From: Flavobacterium sp. 5
GTDB lineage: Bacteria; Bacteroidota; Bacteroidia; Flavobacteriales; Flavobacteriaceae
Reading direction: 5' to 3'
DNA length: 64,000 nt
Assembly: GCF_002813295.1 (NCBI RefSeq)
Contig: NZ_PHUE01000001.1
Location: 1,054,001 to 1,118,000 of the forward strand
The translations under genes and the position numbers were made by a program. Position 1 is the first letter of the stretch; the number at the start of each line of letters is the position of its first letter. Positions 19,278 to 28,090 of this stretch are shown in pieces. The notes below the pieces were generated by a model that did no database searches, had not been told where the DNA came from, and saw nothing but the letters and a program-made list of their open reading frames with translations.

Positions 19278-19285
19278 CAAAAATA
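19278..19285 (-). promoter_or_regulatory. -7 box almost touching the start codon of the small Cys protein gene
   Basis: Minus-strand TATTTTTG at 19285-19278 fits TAnnTTTG. Transcription would begin at or next to the A of the ATG, so the mRNA may be leaderless. Confidence 0.4.
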
Positions 19286-19384
19286 TATATTAAAATTCAC
19301 TATTAACAGACTAATTTAAAATTTAGATAATAAATTCTCTTTTAATCATGTTAGCAAAAGTGTTTTTCCTTGAAAATAAATAAA

Positions 19385-19428
19385 AAAAAGCTTGTATCAA
19401 GAATTTTAAATCTAAATACAAGCTTTTT
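19385..19428 (-). terminator. Terminator after the NO reductase gene
   Basis: A 12-bp perfect stem (AAAAAGCTTGTA, 19385-19396, with 19417-19428). On the minus strand it ends in a T run, 14 bp beyond the stop codon. Confidence 0.75.
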
Positions 19429-19441
19429 AATTTATGACTAA

Positions 19442-21658
19442 TTAATTTTTCCTTTTTAAATTATAAATGGTTTCACTTACTGTAAACCAACAGAAGTAGA
19501 AAATACCTACCGAGAAGATAATATCACCAATCATTCTCATCCATTTTAAGGTTTGGATAGTTGGAGAATAAAGCAATTCCGAATCTCTAGCAAAAGAATA
19601 ACCTTTTGTAATAGAAGTATAGGCTTGTATAATTCCGATTGGCAATAAACTTAAAAATACCATTGCTACAAGTCCAATATTTAAAGCCCAAAAAGCTCTT
19701 TTCAATTTTGTTTCGTCCCAAACTCTATCTGAATAAAAACGCAGACAAATTAAAATAAATCCCATTCCTAACATTCCATAAACTCCAAACAAAGCGGTGT
19801 GGGCATGTACTGCAGTTGTATTTAATCCTTGAATATAATATAATGCAATAGGAGGATTAATTAAAAATCCAAATACACCTGCTCCCAGGAAATTCCAAAA
19901 AGAAACTGCAATAAAAAAGTAAATTGGCCATTTGTATTTTTGCATCCATGACGTACTTTTCAATAGAGACCAGTTTTCTTTTATTTCATACCCCATTAAA
20001 GTAAGCGGAACTACTTCTAAAGCACTAAAAGTAGCACCAAGAGCAATCGCTTTTACAGGTGTCCCCGAAAAGTACAAATGATGTAAAGTTCCCAAAATCC
20101 CACCTGCCAAAAAGATAGTTGCCGAAGCTACAGAAACTCTTCCAGCAGTTTTAACAGAAATTATTTTCAATTGAGAAAAAATATAAGCGATAACAACTGT
20201 GGCGAATACCTCGAAGAAACCTTCCACCCAAAGATGAACAAGCCACCATCTCCAATAATTAATTACAGGCAAACTACTGTTTTCTCCGTACATTAAACCT
20301 GAAAAGAAAAACATTCCAATTGCCATTACTGAAATTAACAGTATCGTTAACAAGGATTTTGAAGCATCATTTTTACGAATCGCAAAAATAATATGCTGGC
20401 TGACCATAAGTACCCATAATACTAATCCAACACCTAATATTATTTGCCAGAAACGGCCTAAATCCATGTATTCATATCCTTGATGACCAAAGAAAAAGTT
20501 CATCGTTAGACTTAAAAATTGGTGCACACCCAACCATTCTCCAAGCATAGAACCTAAAACGATAAACAATAAAGCAATAAACAAAAAGTTTATTCCCAGA
20601 ACATGGTATTTGAATTCTTTGCCCGAAATCATTGGTGCCAAGAAAAGTCCCGTAGCCAGCCAAGTAGCCGCAATCCAGAAAACAGCCAGCTGCGTATGCC
20701 ACGTTCTGGTAACCGAATAAGGAAGAAATTTAGATATTTCAAAACCAAAGAAAGCCTGCCCTTCTACAGTATAATGCACAGTAATAATACCTAAAACTAT
20801 TTGCAAAACAATTAGTAAAGAAATAATAAGGAAGTATTTCAAAACTGCTTTTTGTGAAGGCAGAAATTTTAGATTTACTAATGGATCAGATTGTGGTTTC
20901 GTTACTAAATCTCCTTTTTCGTGATTACTAAGATAATAATACGTCAATATTCCGATGAAAAATAATAACAATACAATGGATAAACCAGACCAAATAATAG
21001 AACTGTTGGTTATCGTATTATTAATCAATGGTTCGTTTGGCCAGTTTGAGGTATAGGTATAATCTTTATTCGGTCTATTGGTGCTTGCAGCCCAGGAAGT
21101 CCAGAATAAAAATGCATTAAGCTGTTCTAATTTTTTAGCATCTGTCAAAGCTCCTTTTGGAATAGCATATTCTGCTTTTCCTTCTGAGAAAATTTTTGTG
21201 TAATGTGCTATATTACTTTTAGTCGCATCCAAACGTTCTGCCGAAATACTTATTGTTTTGGTACTTTCATCATACGTATTTGTTTTGATATCTTGAATTA
21301 ATCGTGCTTTTAGGGCTGCTTTTTTTTCTACATCCAAATTAGCGTAGGCAATATGATATTCTTTCGCCCATTGGTCCAACATAAAAGTCGCTTCTTTATG
21401 AAGCCAATCGGCTGTCCAGTCTGGAGCTACATAACTGCCATGTCCCCAAATAGAACCGACTTCCATTCCGCCAATGGATTCCCATACATTTTGACCCGTT
21501 TGTATGTCTTCTTTAGTATAAATAACTTCCCCTGTATTTTTTAATATCACTTTTTCGGGAATTGGGGGTTGGGTTTGGTAAATTTCTCGACCAACTCCTA
21601 TAAGAACTATAAATGAGATTGCTACCACACTTATAAATGCTATCCAGGTTTTTTTCAT
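19442..21658 (-). CDS. norZ: Quinol-dependent nitric oxide reductase (qNOR)
   Basis: A 738-residue single-subunit NO reductase that reduces NO to N2O in the inner membrane with quinol as donor. The N-terminal 220 residues form one helix plus a periplasmic cytochrome c-like domain without a CxxCH, as in qNOR. About 12 helices of the heme-copper type follow. Conserved histidine helices are visible: RTWHTQLAVFWIAATW, WWLVHLWVEGFFEVFAT, GTLHHLYFSG and NTTAVHAHTALFGVYGMLGMG. The family also contains cytochrome-c-dependent forms with a separate NorC; none is encoded here. Transcribed alone, with a perfect 22-bp palindrome upstream. Confidence 0.93.
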   Translation of the reverse strand: MKKTWIAFISVVAISFIVLIGVGREIYQTQPPIPEKVILKNTGEVIYTKEDIQTGQNVWESIGGMEVGSIWGHGSYVAPDWTADWLHKEATFMLDQWAKEYHIAYANLDVEKKAALKARLIQDIKTNTYDESTKTISISAERLDATKSNIAHYTKIFSEGKAEYAIPKGALTDAKKLEQLNAFLFWTSWAASTNRPNKDYTYTSNWPNEPLINNTITNSSIIWSGLSIVLLLFFIGILTYYYLSNHEKGDLVTKPQSDPLVNLKFLPSQKAVLKYFLIISLLIVLQIVLGIITVHYTVEGQAFFGFEISKFLPYSVTRTWHTQLAVFWIAATWLATGLFLAPMISGKEFKYHVLGINFLFIALLFIVLGSMLGEWLGVHQFLSLTMNFFFGHQGYEYMDLGRFWQIILGVGLVLWVLMVSQHIIFAIRKNDASKSLLTILLISVMAIGMFFFSGLMYGENSSLPVINYWRWWLVHLWVEGFFEVFATVVIAYIFSQLKIISVKTAGRVSVASATIFLAGGILGTLHHLYFSGTPVKAIALGATFSALEVVPLTLMGYEIKENWSLLKSTSWMQKYKWPIYFFIAVSFWNFLGAGVFGFLINPPIALYYIQGLNTTAVHAHTALFGVYGMLGMGFILICLRFYSDRVWDETKLKRAFWALNIGLVAMVFLSLLPIGIIQAYTSITKGYSFARDSELLYSPTIQTLKWMRMIGDIIFSVGIFYFCWFTVSETIYNLKRKN

Positions 21659-21709
21659 TTTAATTAATTTAGTTTACTATTATATTGAATTATTTGACTT
21701 TCCGCTGAG

Positions 21710-21731
21710 ACTAAACAAAATTTTGTTTAGT
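21710..21731 (-). promoter_or_regulatory. Perfect 22-bp palindrome upstream of norZ
   Basis: ACTAAACAAAA followed at once by its exact reverse complement, 52 bp before the norZ ATG. No clear TAnnTTTG box is seen between it and the gene. It is a likely operator, with an unknown regulator. Confidence 0.5.
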
Positions 21732-21786
21732 TAGGTTATTTTTGGACTCCGCCCAGTAAAATAGGGCTTCCGAAGAAAAAATAATG

Positions 21787-21960
21787 CCCTGATACGAGCT
21801 TCGGACTCCCTGTTACATGCTTCGGACTCCTTGATACGTGCTTCGGACTCACTGTTATATGCTTCGGACTCCCTGTTACATGCTTCGGACTTCCTGTTAT
21901 ATGCTTCGGACTCCCTGTTACGGGTTTCGGACAGTCTGATACCTACTTCGGACTCCTTTA
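21787..21960. repeat. Array of 21-bp tandem repeats
   Basis: About eight units of exactly 21 bp, consensus GCTTCGGACTCCCTGTTACA(T), start at 21798 and are preceded by a half unit. Units differ at one to several positions, mainly in the last seven bases; CTTCGGAC is best conserved. The array lies 130-300 bp upstream of norZ. No spacer-repeat alternation exists, so it is not a CRISPR. The plus strand is open for about 66 codons but has no ATG. Confidence 0.85.
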
Positions 21961-22172
21961 AATGAGTTTATGAATCTGAAATTGAGTCCGCAAAGACGCA
22001 AAAACCAGAAAAAATAAAGTTTGTAAAAAATACTCATGATTGATTCATGATAGAAAATCATACTAGTTAAGGATTGTCCTATTGAATTATTACGCTTATT
22101 ATTATATCTATTTATGTTTTGTCAAAACGATTTTTTTCGTAAAACCCAAGTGTTTTTTTTCTGTCTTAATAA

Positions 22173-23447
22173 TTATTTAAAAGAAAATAACTGAGGATTA
22201 ACATTAATCATAACCCATGCCCAATTGTTGGTATGATCAACATCACCCCCTTTTACTCTTTGCATAGAATCTGTTCCGAACATTTGAGAATATCCGCCAG
22301 TAATATTGATATATTTATGAACTGCATAACTGGCCGTAAAATCTACTTCGGTTCCAAGATAGCTGCTCATTTCGTTTCCATTGGTATCCAAAATTGTATT
22401 GGCTGAGTTAAAAACATGTGGCAATAAGTTGAATTGCCATTTATCGACAACGCAATTAAATTTCAAAAAGACATCTTGTAATCCTACTGAATTTTTATAA
22501 TTTCCTACGTAGAAATAATCCATATATCCATTGAATCCATGATTGGTTCCAAAAATTGGATTGAATGATTTTATATTGGTACTCGTATCTGTTTGGCTTT
22601 TTCCCGAAAGAAACTCGTAACCCAAACCTGCTTTAAACTTCACAGTTAATGCATAATTAAAATTAATGGCGCAATCAAAAGCACTCACATTATACGTACT
22701 GCTTTTTCCGGTTTGTCCATAGAACCATAGATTTCCATCCCAGTTTTTGTTTTTTGTATTCAAATAAGTTCCAAAAGTCTGCATATAATCTACTTTCAAT
22801 TCTGGAAGTGGAGCTGGGATTGGTGGTTTTAATTTATTTTCGAAACCTGTGTTTAAGAATAATAAACTCATGCTTATTTTTCCAAATTCAGTATGATACC
22901 AAGCATATTGCATGGCTTTATAAGCAGCAACTGTATAAGGAGTTGCAATATCTGTTTCACTATTGGCATTGTAAGCAAACGCCATATCCAATTGGCTCTT
23001 TTTATTTTTATAAGTTACCAATGCTGCGTCATGGCTTTGCGCCTGCTGCGCCCAATCCACTTCACCCAGAATACGCTGATTATCGTATGAAATCACCTGA
23101 CGTCCTAAGCGGGTACTCCAGTTTTCGTCAAAATTGTATTGTGCCCAAGCTTCAAATAGCTGAATTCCGTTGACATCTGATTTTGTATTTGTAGCAACAT
23201 CTCCCCAAACACGTACATTTTGCATAGTCAGCTTGGTAACAAACTTATCTTGCTTGAAATTTAAGTTCAAACGTGTTCTACTTGATATAAATTGACCTGC
23301 TGTTTCTCCAAAAGGAATCGGCGCTTTATACCCATTTCTAAATTCGTAACGCGGTCTGATTTGCAAATTGGCATCAAATTCTTGGGCAAAAGTATTCATG
23401 CTGGCCATTGATATAAATACCAATGCCATTTTTTGTAATAGCTTCAT
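22173..23447 (-). CDS. Alginate-export-family outer-membrane porin
   Basis: A 424-residue outer-membrane barrel with a signal peptide (cut after TFA). It opens with FDANLQIRPRYEFRNGYKAP and SSRTRLNLNFKQ, then AWAQYNFDENWSTRLGRQ, a pattern of the alginate export/AlgE-like barrel family. It is the last gene of the nirK operon, 12 bp after the SCO gene. In this setting it more likely passes small anions such as nitrite or nitrate, or supplies copper, than alginate; this is inference from context only. It ends NPQLFSFK. Confidence 0.75.
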   Translation of the reverse strand: MKLLQKMALVFISMASMNTFAQEFDANLQIRPRYEFRNGYKAPIPFGETAGQFISSRTRLNLNFKQDKFVTKLTMQNVRVWGDVATNTKSDVNGIQLFEAWAQYNFDENWSTRLGRQVISYDNQRILGEVDWAQQAQSHDAALVTYKNKKSQLDMAFAYNANSETDIATPYTVAAYKAMQYAWYHTEFGKISMSLLFLNTGFENKLKPPIPAPLPELKVDYMQTFGTYLNTKNKNWDGNLWFYGQTGKSSTYNVSAFDCAINFNYALTVKFKAGLGYEFLSGKSQTDTSTNIKSFNPIFGTNHGFNGYMDYFYVGNYKNSVGLQDVFLKFNCVVDKWQFNLLPHVFNSANTILDTNGNEMSSYLGTEVDFTASYAVHKYINITGGYSQMFGTDSMQRVKGGDVDHTNNWAWVMINVNPQLFSFK

Positions 23448-23459
23448 TTTGGTGGGATT

Positions 23460-24101
23460 TTAGTTTAGTTTACCTGCTTCTTCGGTTATTTTTTTGATAG
23501 TTTCATCTGAGTTTACCCCTAATCCTTCTTGTTGAAAAGTTAATTCTCCTTCGGCATTAAAAACACTTATAATATTCGAATGAGAGAAATTTAAAGGATC
23601 TATTTTTTTGTAATTCACAGCCAAAACCGCTGCAAATTCTCTTGTATTTTCTTCGGTAGAACGTAAAAACTCCCATTGTTCACTGTCCATTTTGTTAGCA
23701 ATAGCAAATTCTTTGAGACGTTTTGGAGTATCAGTTTCGGGGTCAATACTTATCAAAACCAATTTTACATTCCCTTTGATATTATCCGGCAAACGGGATT
23801 CAATATTACGCATATCAGCGACTAAACGCGGACAAGCAGCTTTGCAAGAAGTGTAAATCATAACCATTACCAGCACTTTGCCTCTCAAATCTTTCATTTC
23901 GATATTTTGACCATTTTGATTGGTCCATTTGGAAGGCAAATTATAAATAGACAAATCCGAAATAGGTTTTTCTTTGACTACAGTTTCTTTTTTATTACAA
24001 CTTTCAAAAGTAAAAAACAGTAAAAAAAAGAATAAAGCAAGTAATAAGTCCCAGCCTTTTATATGGATTTCATTAGGCTTTGATGTTTGTATTGATTTCA
24101 T
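23460..24101 (-). CDS. SCO1/SenC-family copper chaperone
   Basis: A 213-residue thioredoxin-fold protein with one N-terminal hydrophobic anchor (LLLALFFFLLFFTFESC, possibly a lipobox). The copper ligands of SCO proteins are present: the CxxxC motif in YTSCKAACPRLV and a distal His in LNFSHSNII. SCO proteins deliver copper to, or reduce, copper sites of oxidases, and relatives act on NirK and NosZ. Its position inside the nirK operon points to copper insertion into NirK. It lies 32 bp after the sulfatase-modifying-factor-like gene. Confidence 0.85.
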   Translation of the reverse strand: MKSIQTSKPNEIHIKGWDLLLALFFFLLFFTFESCNKKETVVKEKPISDLSIYNLPSKWTNQNGQNIEMKDLRGKVLVMVMIYTSCKAACPRLVADMRNIESRLPDNIKGNVKLVLISIDPETDTPKRLKEFAIANKMDSEQWEFLRSTEENTREFAAVLAVNYKKIDPLNFSHSNIISVFNAEGELTFQQEGLGVNSDETIKKITEEAGKLN

Positions 24102-24133
24102 AGTGTTTGATTTTGTTTAGTTCTCAAATGCCA

Positions 24134-24916
24134 TTAATTATCTTTAGCACATCGAAAACCTAAATTTTTAGTAGTATAGCTAGCCTTAAGACTTCCTCTA
24201 AAAGCATAGCGCATAAAAGCAGCATAATTCATCAAATCCGTTGCGTTTATTGATCCGCTTCCGCAAAAGAGATTCTTATCAGTATCCTTATCTTTTCTGG
24301 ATTCTCCCGAAAGAAAAATACTGTTGAAGTCCGAAGTCCATTCCCAAACCAAACCATGCATATCATAAACACCCCAATAATTTTTGAAAGTATGCCCGAT
24401 TGGATTCAAATAGGTTTTTGGCTTTTCGTATGATGATAAAATGTATTTATTAAATTCTTCTTTGGTACGGGCATCGCTGCGTTTTTCATCTGCCATGGCA
24501 ACATATTCCCATTCGTCCATTGACGGTAAGCGTTTTCCCTGACATTCACAATATTTTTTGGCAGCAAACCAAGAAATGTTAGTTATAGGTGCATTGCTCA
24601 GATTATTAGCCCCATAATTGAAATCACTTGCCCATTGGTTCAGATAACTTTTATCGGCATACAATCCTTTCATTTTGGAACGGCTGTATTCAGGATATTT
24701 TTTTACAAAAGCAAGATATTGCGCATTGGTAACAGGATATACATCTATGCTAAACGAACTTACTTTGACTGGTTTCTTGGCAGTAGCACCATAAAGGGGG
24801 ACAAAAGTTCCCCCATCTATAGGCACCATTTTAACTTCTTGAGCACAAAGAGTAACACCTATGAACATGGGGATGAACAATAAAAAGATGGCTGTTGTAT
24901 TTTTAAAAAGAAACAT
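24134..24916 (-). CDS. Formylglycine-generating-enzyme-like protein (NirV-type)
   Basis: A 260-residue secreted protein (signal peptide to about residue 24) of the SUMF1/formylglycine-generating enzyme fold. Typical strands are VPIDGGTFVPLYG, PVTNAQYLAFV, NISWFAAKKYCECQGKRLP, DEWEYVAMA, VWEWTSDFNS and NLGFRCA. Proteins of this fold called NirV are known beside nirK in several denitrifiers; their role is not settled. The paired active-site Cys of true formylglycine-generating enzymes is not evident. The gene lies 26 bp after the cytochrome gene in the nirK operon. I would call it NirV-like from context. Confidence 0.8.
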   Translation of the reverse strand: MFLFKNTTAIFLLFIPMFIGVTLCAQEVKMVPIDGGTFVPLYGATAKKPVKVSSFSIDVYPVTNAQYLAFVKKYPEYSRSKMKGLYADKSYLNQWASDFNYGANNLSNAPITNISWFAAKKYCECQGKRLPSMDEWEYVAMADEKRSDARTKEEFNKYILSSYEKPKTYLNPIGHTFKNYWGVYDMHGLVWEWTSDFNSIFLSGESRKDKDTDKNLFCGSGSINATDLMNYAAFMRYAFRGSLKASYTTKNLGFRCAKDN

Positions 24917-24942
24917 AGGACTCTTTGTGTTTTGCGTTAAAA

Positions 24943-25317
24943 CTATCTTTGAGCTTTCACCATTGCTAGTGTCACTACTTTTTTACTATTACCCCAATTT
25001 GCATATACATACGTTAGTACATCTGCAATTTGCTGATCGCTCAAAGCTTGAGGAGGCATAGGCGTAGTGAATTTTTTTCCATTAACTGTAATAGGAGCAT
25101 TTGAACCTTTGATTACTTGCTTAATAGCACGATTGACATCAGCATTCAAATAATCTGATTTTGCTAGTGGAGGAAAAGCTCCCGGTATTCCCACTCCTGT
25201 TGCTTGGTGGCAGGCAATACAGGTTTTGGTATAAACCCCTTTTCCTTTGTTTGCATCCTGGCTAAAACCTTTCAGACTTAATCCGATAAATGCTATCACT
25301 AAAATGTATTTTTTCAT
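24943..25317 (-). CDS. Monoheme cytochrome c, paralogue of the NirK C-terminal domain
   Basis: A 124-residue secreted class I cytochrome c with a signal peptide (to about residue 19), heme motif CIACH and a methionine-ligand region (TPMPPQALSDQQIAD). From residue 34 on it is closely similar, in protein and in DNA, to the cytochrome domain fused to NirK just upstream. Both contain [21 protein letters not shown] text and end in AMVKAQR. It probably carries electrons to NirK or among periplasmic partners. It lies 27 bp after nirK, and tandem duplication is the likely origin. Confidence 0.9.
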   Translation of the reverse strand: MKKYILVIAFIGLSLKGFSQDANKGKGVYTKTCIACHQATGVGIPGAFPPLAKSDYLNADVNRAIKQVIKGSNAPITVNGKKFTTPMPPQALSDQQIADVLTYVYANWGNSKKVVTLAMVKAQR

Positions 25318-25344
25318 GACTTATAAAATTTAAAAAATTGTTTA

Positions 25345-26805
25345 TTATTTTCTTTGAGCTTTCACCATTGCTGGTGTAACCACTGTTTTATTATTACCCC
25401 AACTGCTGTAAACATATGTTAACACATCTGCAATTTCATCGTCCGTAAGGTTTTGACTTGGCATAACACTATTTATTTTCTTACCGTTTACAGTGATCTC
25501 TCCACTTAATCCTTTTATAACAGCTTGAATGGCTCTGCTTGGATTTGCATTCAAGAAATCTGATTTTGCCAATGGAGGAAATGCATTAGGCACCCCTTGT
25601 CCTTCGGATTGGTGACAAGCAAAACAAGTTGTTCCAAAGATTGCTTTTCCAGCTTTAATTTGTTCAGGAAGTGATTTAGCAACTGTTGATTTTGCTTCTT
25701 TTTTTCCTTCAGGCATGTTTTGAATAGTTCCACCTTCTGGTAAATAAATACCCTCCTGGGTAGTTCCTGAGTAGATTTTTTTACTTTCTTTTCCTTCAAC
25801 TTTAAGCATTCCCAAAGCTCCTTTATTGAAAGCTCTAAAAATAGAGTGATCTACCAAAATAAAAGTTCCAGGAACATCAACTTTAAACTCTACAATTGCA
25901 GAACCACCAGCTGGAATTAATGTGGTCTGTACATTTTCATTAATCGCACTACCTCCTTCAATATGTACTTTATCGAATATCTCTCCAATAACGTGGAAAG
26001 AAGAAACTAAATTTGGCCCACCATTCCCCATATAAATACGAACAGTTTCGCCAACTTTGGCAGTAAGCGCATTATCTCCTGCAATGCTTCCCACTTTACC
26101 ATTAAACACTACGTAATCCGGAGTTTCTTTTACCGCTTTATTCATATCAAAAGGCTGAACTCCTTGTTCTCCATAAGCTCCTTTGGTATAAAAATCACCT
26201 TGCATCACGTAGTATTCTTTGTCTACCGGAGGCAGTCCGCCTTCTGGTTCAACAAGAATTAATCCGTACATCCCGTTGGCAATGTGCATCCCAACTGGTG
26301 CTGTAGCGCAATGGTACACATATAACCCTGGATTTAAAGTTTTAAAATTAAATACTTTTTCATGTCCAGGCGCAACTATTGATGAAGCCGCTCCACCGCC
26401 TTGACCCGTTACGGCATGCAAATCGATATTGTGTGGTAATTTATTATCTGGATGATTTTTTAAGTGAAATTCGATTTCGTCACCTACTCTCGTTCTTATA
26501 AAACTTCCTGGAACAGTTCCGCCAAATGTCCAATAGATATACTTAGTCCCATCTACCATTTCTCCTTCTTGTTCTTTAATTTCCATATTGACAACCAAAT
26601 GCATTGCCGGTCTGTCTCCTACTGGTTTTGGAACAAATGGCGGAGAGGTTAGTTCCGCCTCTTTCTGTCCTTCGACTTTTATTTTTTGATAATAATCGGC
26701 ATTTTTTTCTTCTTCTTTTTTAGTACAAGAAAAGAAACTGACTGCAGTAAATAATGTCACCGCAAATACCTTAGATAATTTGCTAAAATGAAATGGTTTT
26801 TTCAT
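25345..26805 (-). CDS. nirK: Copper-containing nitrite reductase with C-terminal cytochrome c domain
   Basis: A 486-residue lipoprotein (Cys27) reducing nitrite to NO in the periplasm. Two cupredoxin domains span about residues 60-350. Type 1 copper ligands are His125, Cys166, His174 and Met179 ([14 protein letters not shown]). Type 2 ligands are His130, His165 and the later His in [11 protein letters not shown] linker leads to a heme c domain with CFACH (Cys394, Cys397, His398), so electrons may pass within one chain. The start is at ATG 26805-26803. It heads a five-gene operon with cytochrome, NirV-like, SCO and porin genes. An FNR-like palindrome with a well-spaced -7 box lies upstream. 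Confidence 0.95.
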   Translation of the reverse strand: MKKPFHFSKLSKVFAVTLFTAVSFFSCTKKEEEKNADYYQKIKVEGQKEAELTSPPFVPKPVGDRPAMHLVVNMEIKEQEGEMVDGTKYIYWTFGGTVPGSFIRTRVGDEIEFHLKNHPDNKLPHNIDLHAVTGQGGGAASSIVAPGHEKVFNFKTLNPGLYVYHCATAPVGMHIANGMYGLILVEPEGGLPPVDKEYYVMQGDFYTKGAYGEQGVQPFDMNKAVKETPDYVVFNGKVGSIAGDNALTAKVGETVRIYMGNGGPNLVSSFHVIGEIFDKVHIEGGSAINENVQTTLIPAGGSAIVEFKVDVPGTFILVDHSIFRAFNKGALGMLKVEGKESKKIYSGTTQEGIYLPEGGTIQNMPEGKKEAKSTVAKSLPEQIKAGKAIFGTTCFACHQSEGQGVPNAFPPLAKSDFLNANPSRAIQAVIKGLSGEITVNGKKINSVMPSQNLTDDEIADVLTYVYSSWGNNKTVVTPAMVKAQRK

Positions 26806-26863
26806 AATTTTTTAGTTTAATAGTAATTTTATATTAGGGATGTTTTTGTCTTTTATTTTAATG

Positions 26864-26906
26864 TAAATTTAGAGCGTGGTTTTCAAAAAAATAATGATAA
26901 ATATCA
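26864..26906 (-). promoter_or_regulatory. nirK promoter with FNR-like operator
   Basis: The palindrome TGATAAATATCA (26895-26906, core TGAT-N4-ATCA like the FNR consensus) is centred 29.5 bp upstream of a minus-strand TAAATTTA box (26871-26864). A start near 26860 would put the palindrome at about -41, a class II activator position. The ATG follows about 55 nt later. Confidence 0.6.
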
Positions 26907-27059
26907 TGTTATTAACTTTTTTTTAAGATTCATAATTCAGGGAAAAACGATTGAGTAATAAACACAAAAGACACAGAATATTAAACACTTACAAAATAAA
27001 AACCAACTATTCTATCTAATTACTATTTTCAAAAAACACCCAATTATCATCAAGGTATC

Positions 27060-28025
27060 TTACTCCCAATCCAACAGCCTTTTTTCACCATCAATTTTCT
27101 TAATATCGGTAATATCCTGAGACATTTCAATCACTCCTTTGTAGTTTTTATTAGCATCTCTTACAGCAAAATAACGAATGTAAATCAGGCGGTCTTTGTA
27201 ATTAATCCAAAACGAAGATTCATTTTGTGCTCCTTTTCTAAATTCATCCAAAATTTTAAGTACCGTTCCAACACTTTTTGGAGGATGGCAAAATTTCACT
27301 TCTCGCCCAATGATTCCAGCACTTCTGGGAAAAACACGCTCTTCTCCTCTGTTATAAAAAATGACTTTATCATTTTCATCCACATAAGTTAAATCCAGTG
27401 GCATAGTTCTTAAAAGTAAATTTACTTGTTCTACTGTCATATACCCTTCATCATAATGCGAAGTGTTTTCCAGCGAAAAAGACAAATCTCTCTGAGTAAA
27501 ATCCTGACTTGGGTGAATATATTCCCCTTTTGGAAAAGTTGGTGGTGTTTCAGAAAGCATCCAACCGATTTCTTCTTCCCCTTTTCGCATTTCAATCCAA
27601 TCCTTTTCATCTAATAAATCTAAAGAGTTAGGAAACAAAACAGTTTCTTCAGCGCCCAACAATCTATAAATACCATCTGTTAAAAAAGGTGTATTAGTAG
27701 CTATTTTTTCAGGATTATTCATTTTGATATAATACTGAATCAATCGAAATTGTTCTCTCAAATTATCATGAAAAGACCACATTCCTTGTGATGGACCTGT
27801 CCAACCGTTTTTCTCCAAAAAAGGGAAAAGCTGGTTTTCTTTGCGGGCAAAACGCTTTTCTATAGTGAGCAATTGATGAAAAACATTGACATACTTTGGT
27901 AAATCTTCAAAAGGATTTATTGCTTTAATTTCTTCCAAAAGAGAAATAATTAATTCTTTTTCCTGAAAGTAATTCCAAACTGGATGACCTTCTGGCACTA
28001 CTGCGTTATTTTCTGTATCTATCAT
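27060..28025 (-). CDS. Hemerythrin-like/PAS protein (DUF438-related)
   Basis: A 321-residue soluble protein. The N-terminal half (about residues 35-150) is a hemerythrin-like four-helix region with spaced His and Glu (HQLLTIEKRFARKENQLFP, SFHDNLREQF, GAEETVLFP). The C-terminal 110 residues form a PAS domain (LDLTYVDENDKVIFYNRG...RDANKNYKGVIEMSQDITD). This matches the DUF438/HHE/PAS group, often linked to redox or NO sensing. No output domain is present. It is divergent from ric, and its -7 box lies between two near-perfect palindromes, suggesting repression by the same factor. Its function in NO or iron homeostasis is inference. Confidence 0.8.
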   Translation of the reverse strand: MIDTENNAVVPEGHPVWNYFQEKELIISLLEEIKAINPFEDLPKYVNVFHQLLTIEKRFARKENQLFPFLEKNGWTGPSQGMWSFHDNLREQFRLIQYYIKMNNPEKIATNTPFLTDGIYRLLGAEETVLFPNSLDLLDEKDWIEMRKGEEEIGWMLSETPPTFPKGEYIHPSQDFTQRDLSFSLENTSHYDEGYMTVEQVNLLLRTMPLDLTYVDENDKVIFYNRGEERVFPRSAGIIGREVKFCHPPKSVGTVLKILDEFRKGAQNESSFWINYKDRLIYIRYFAVRDANKNYKGVIEMSQDITDIKKIDGEKRLLDWE

Positions 28026-28090
28026 TGTTATTAGTATTTAAAATTAACAAAATCGCTAATCGTAAAATGGGGAAATAATTTCTAAATTCA

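Larger units (their letters stand above)
21659..22172. other. 514-bp gap between the porin gene and norZ
   Basis: Holds the 22-bp palindrome and the 21-bp repeat array. Between 21966 and 22172 it is AT-rich, with no gene or terminator that I can support. The nirK operon reads into it from the right. Confidence 0.6.

Noticed and set aside
21765..21962. A coding gene for ASDSLLH heptad repeats
   Set aside because: The open stretch has no ATG or credible start, and differences between units are not mainly synonymous.
21787..21965. CRISPR array
   Set aside because: The units are contiguous 21-mers with no spacers, and no cas genes are near.
22041..22066. FNR-like site upstream of norZ (TGATAGAAAATCA)
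   Set aside because: Spacer is five instead of four and it lies almost 400 bp from the gene, without the fixed -7 spacing.
22754..23173. A 139-residue plus-strand frame inside the porin gene
   Set aside because: Shadow of the real gene on the opposite strand; no promoter and a protein-unlike composition.
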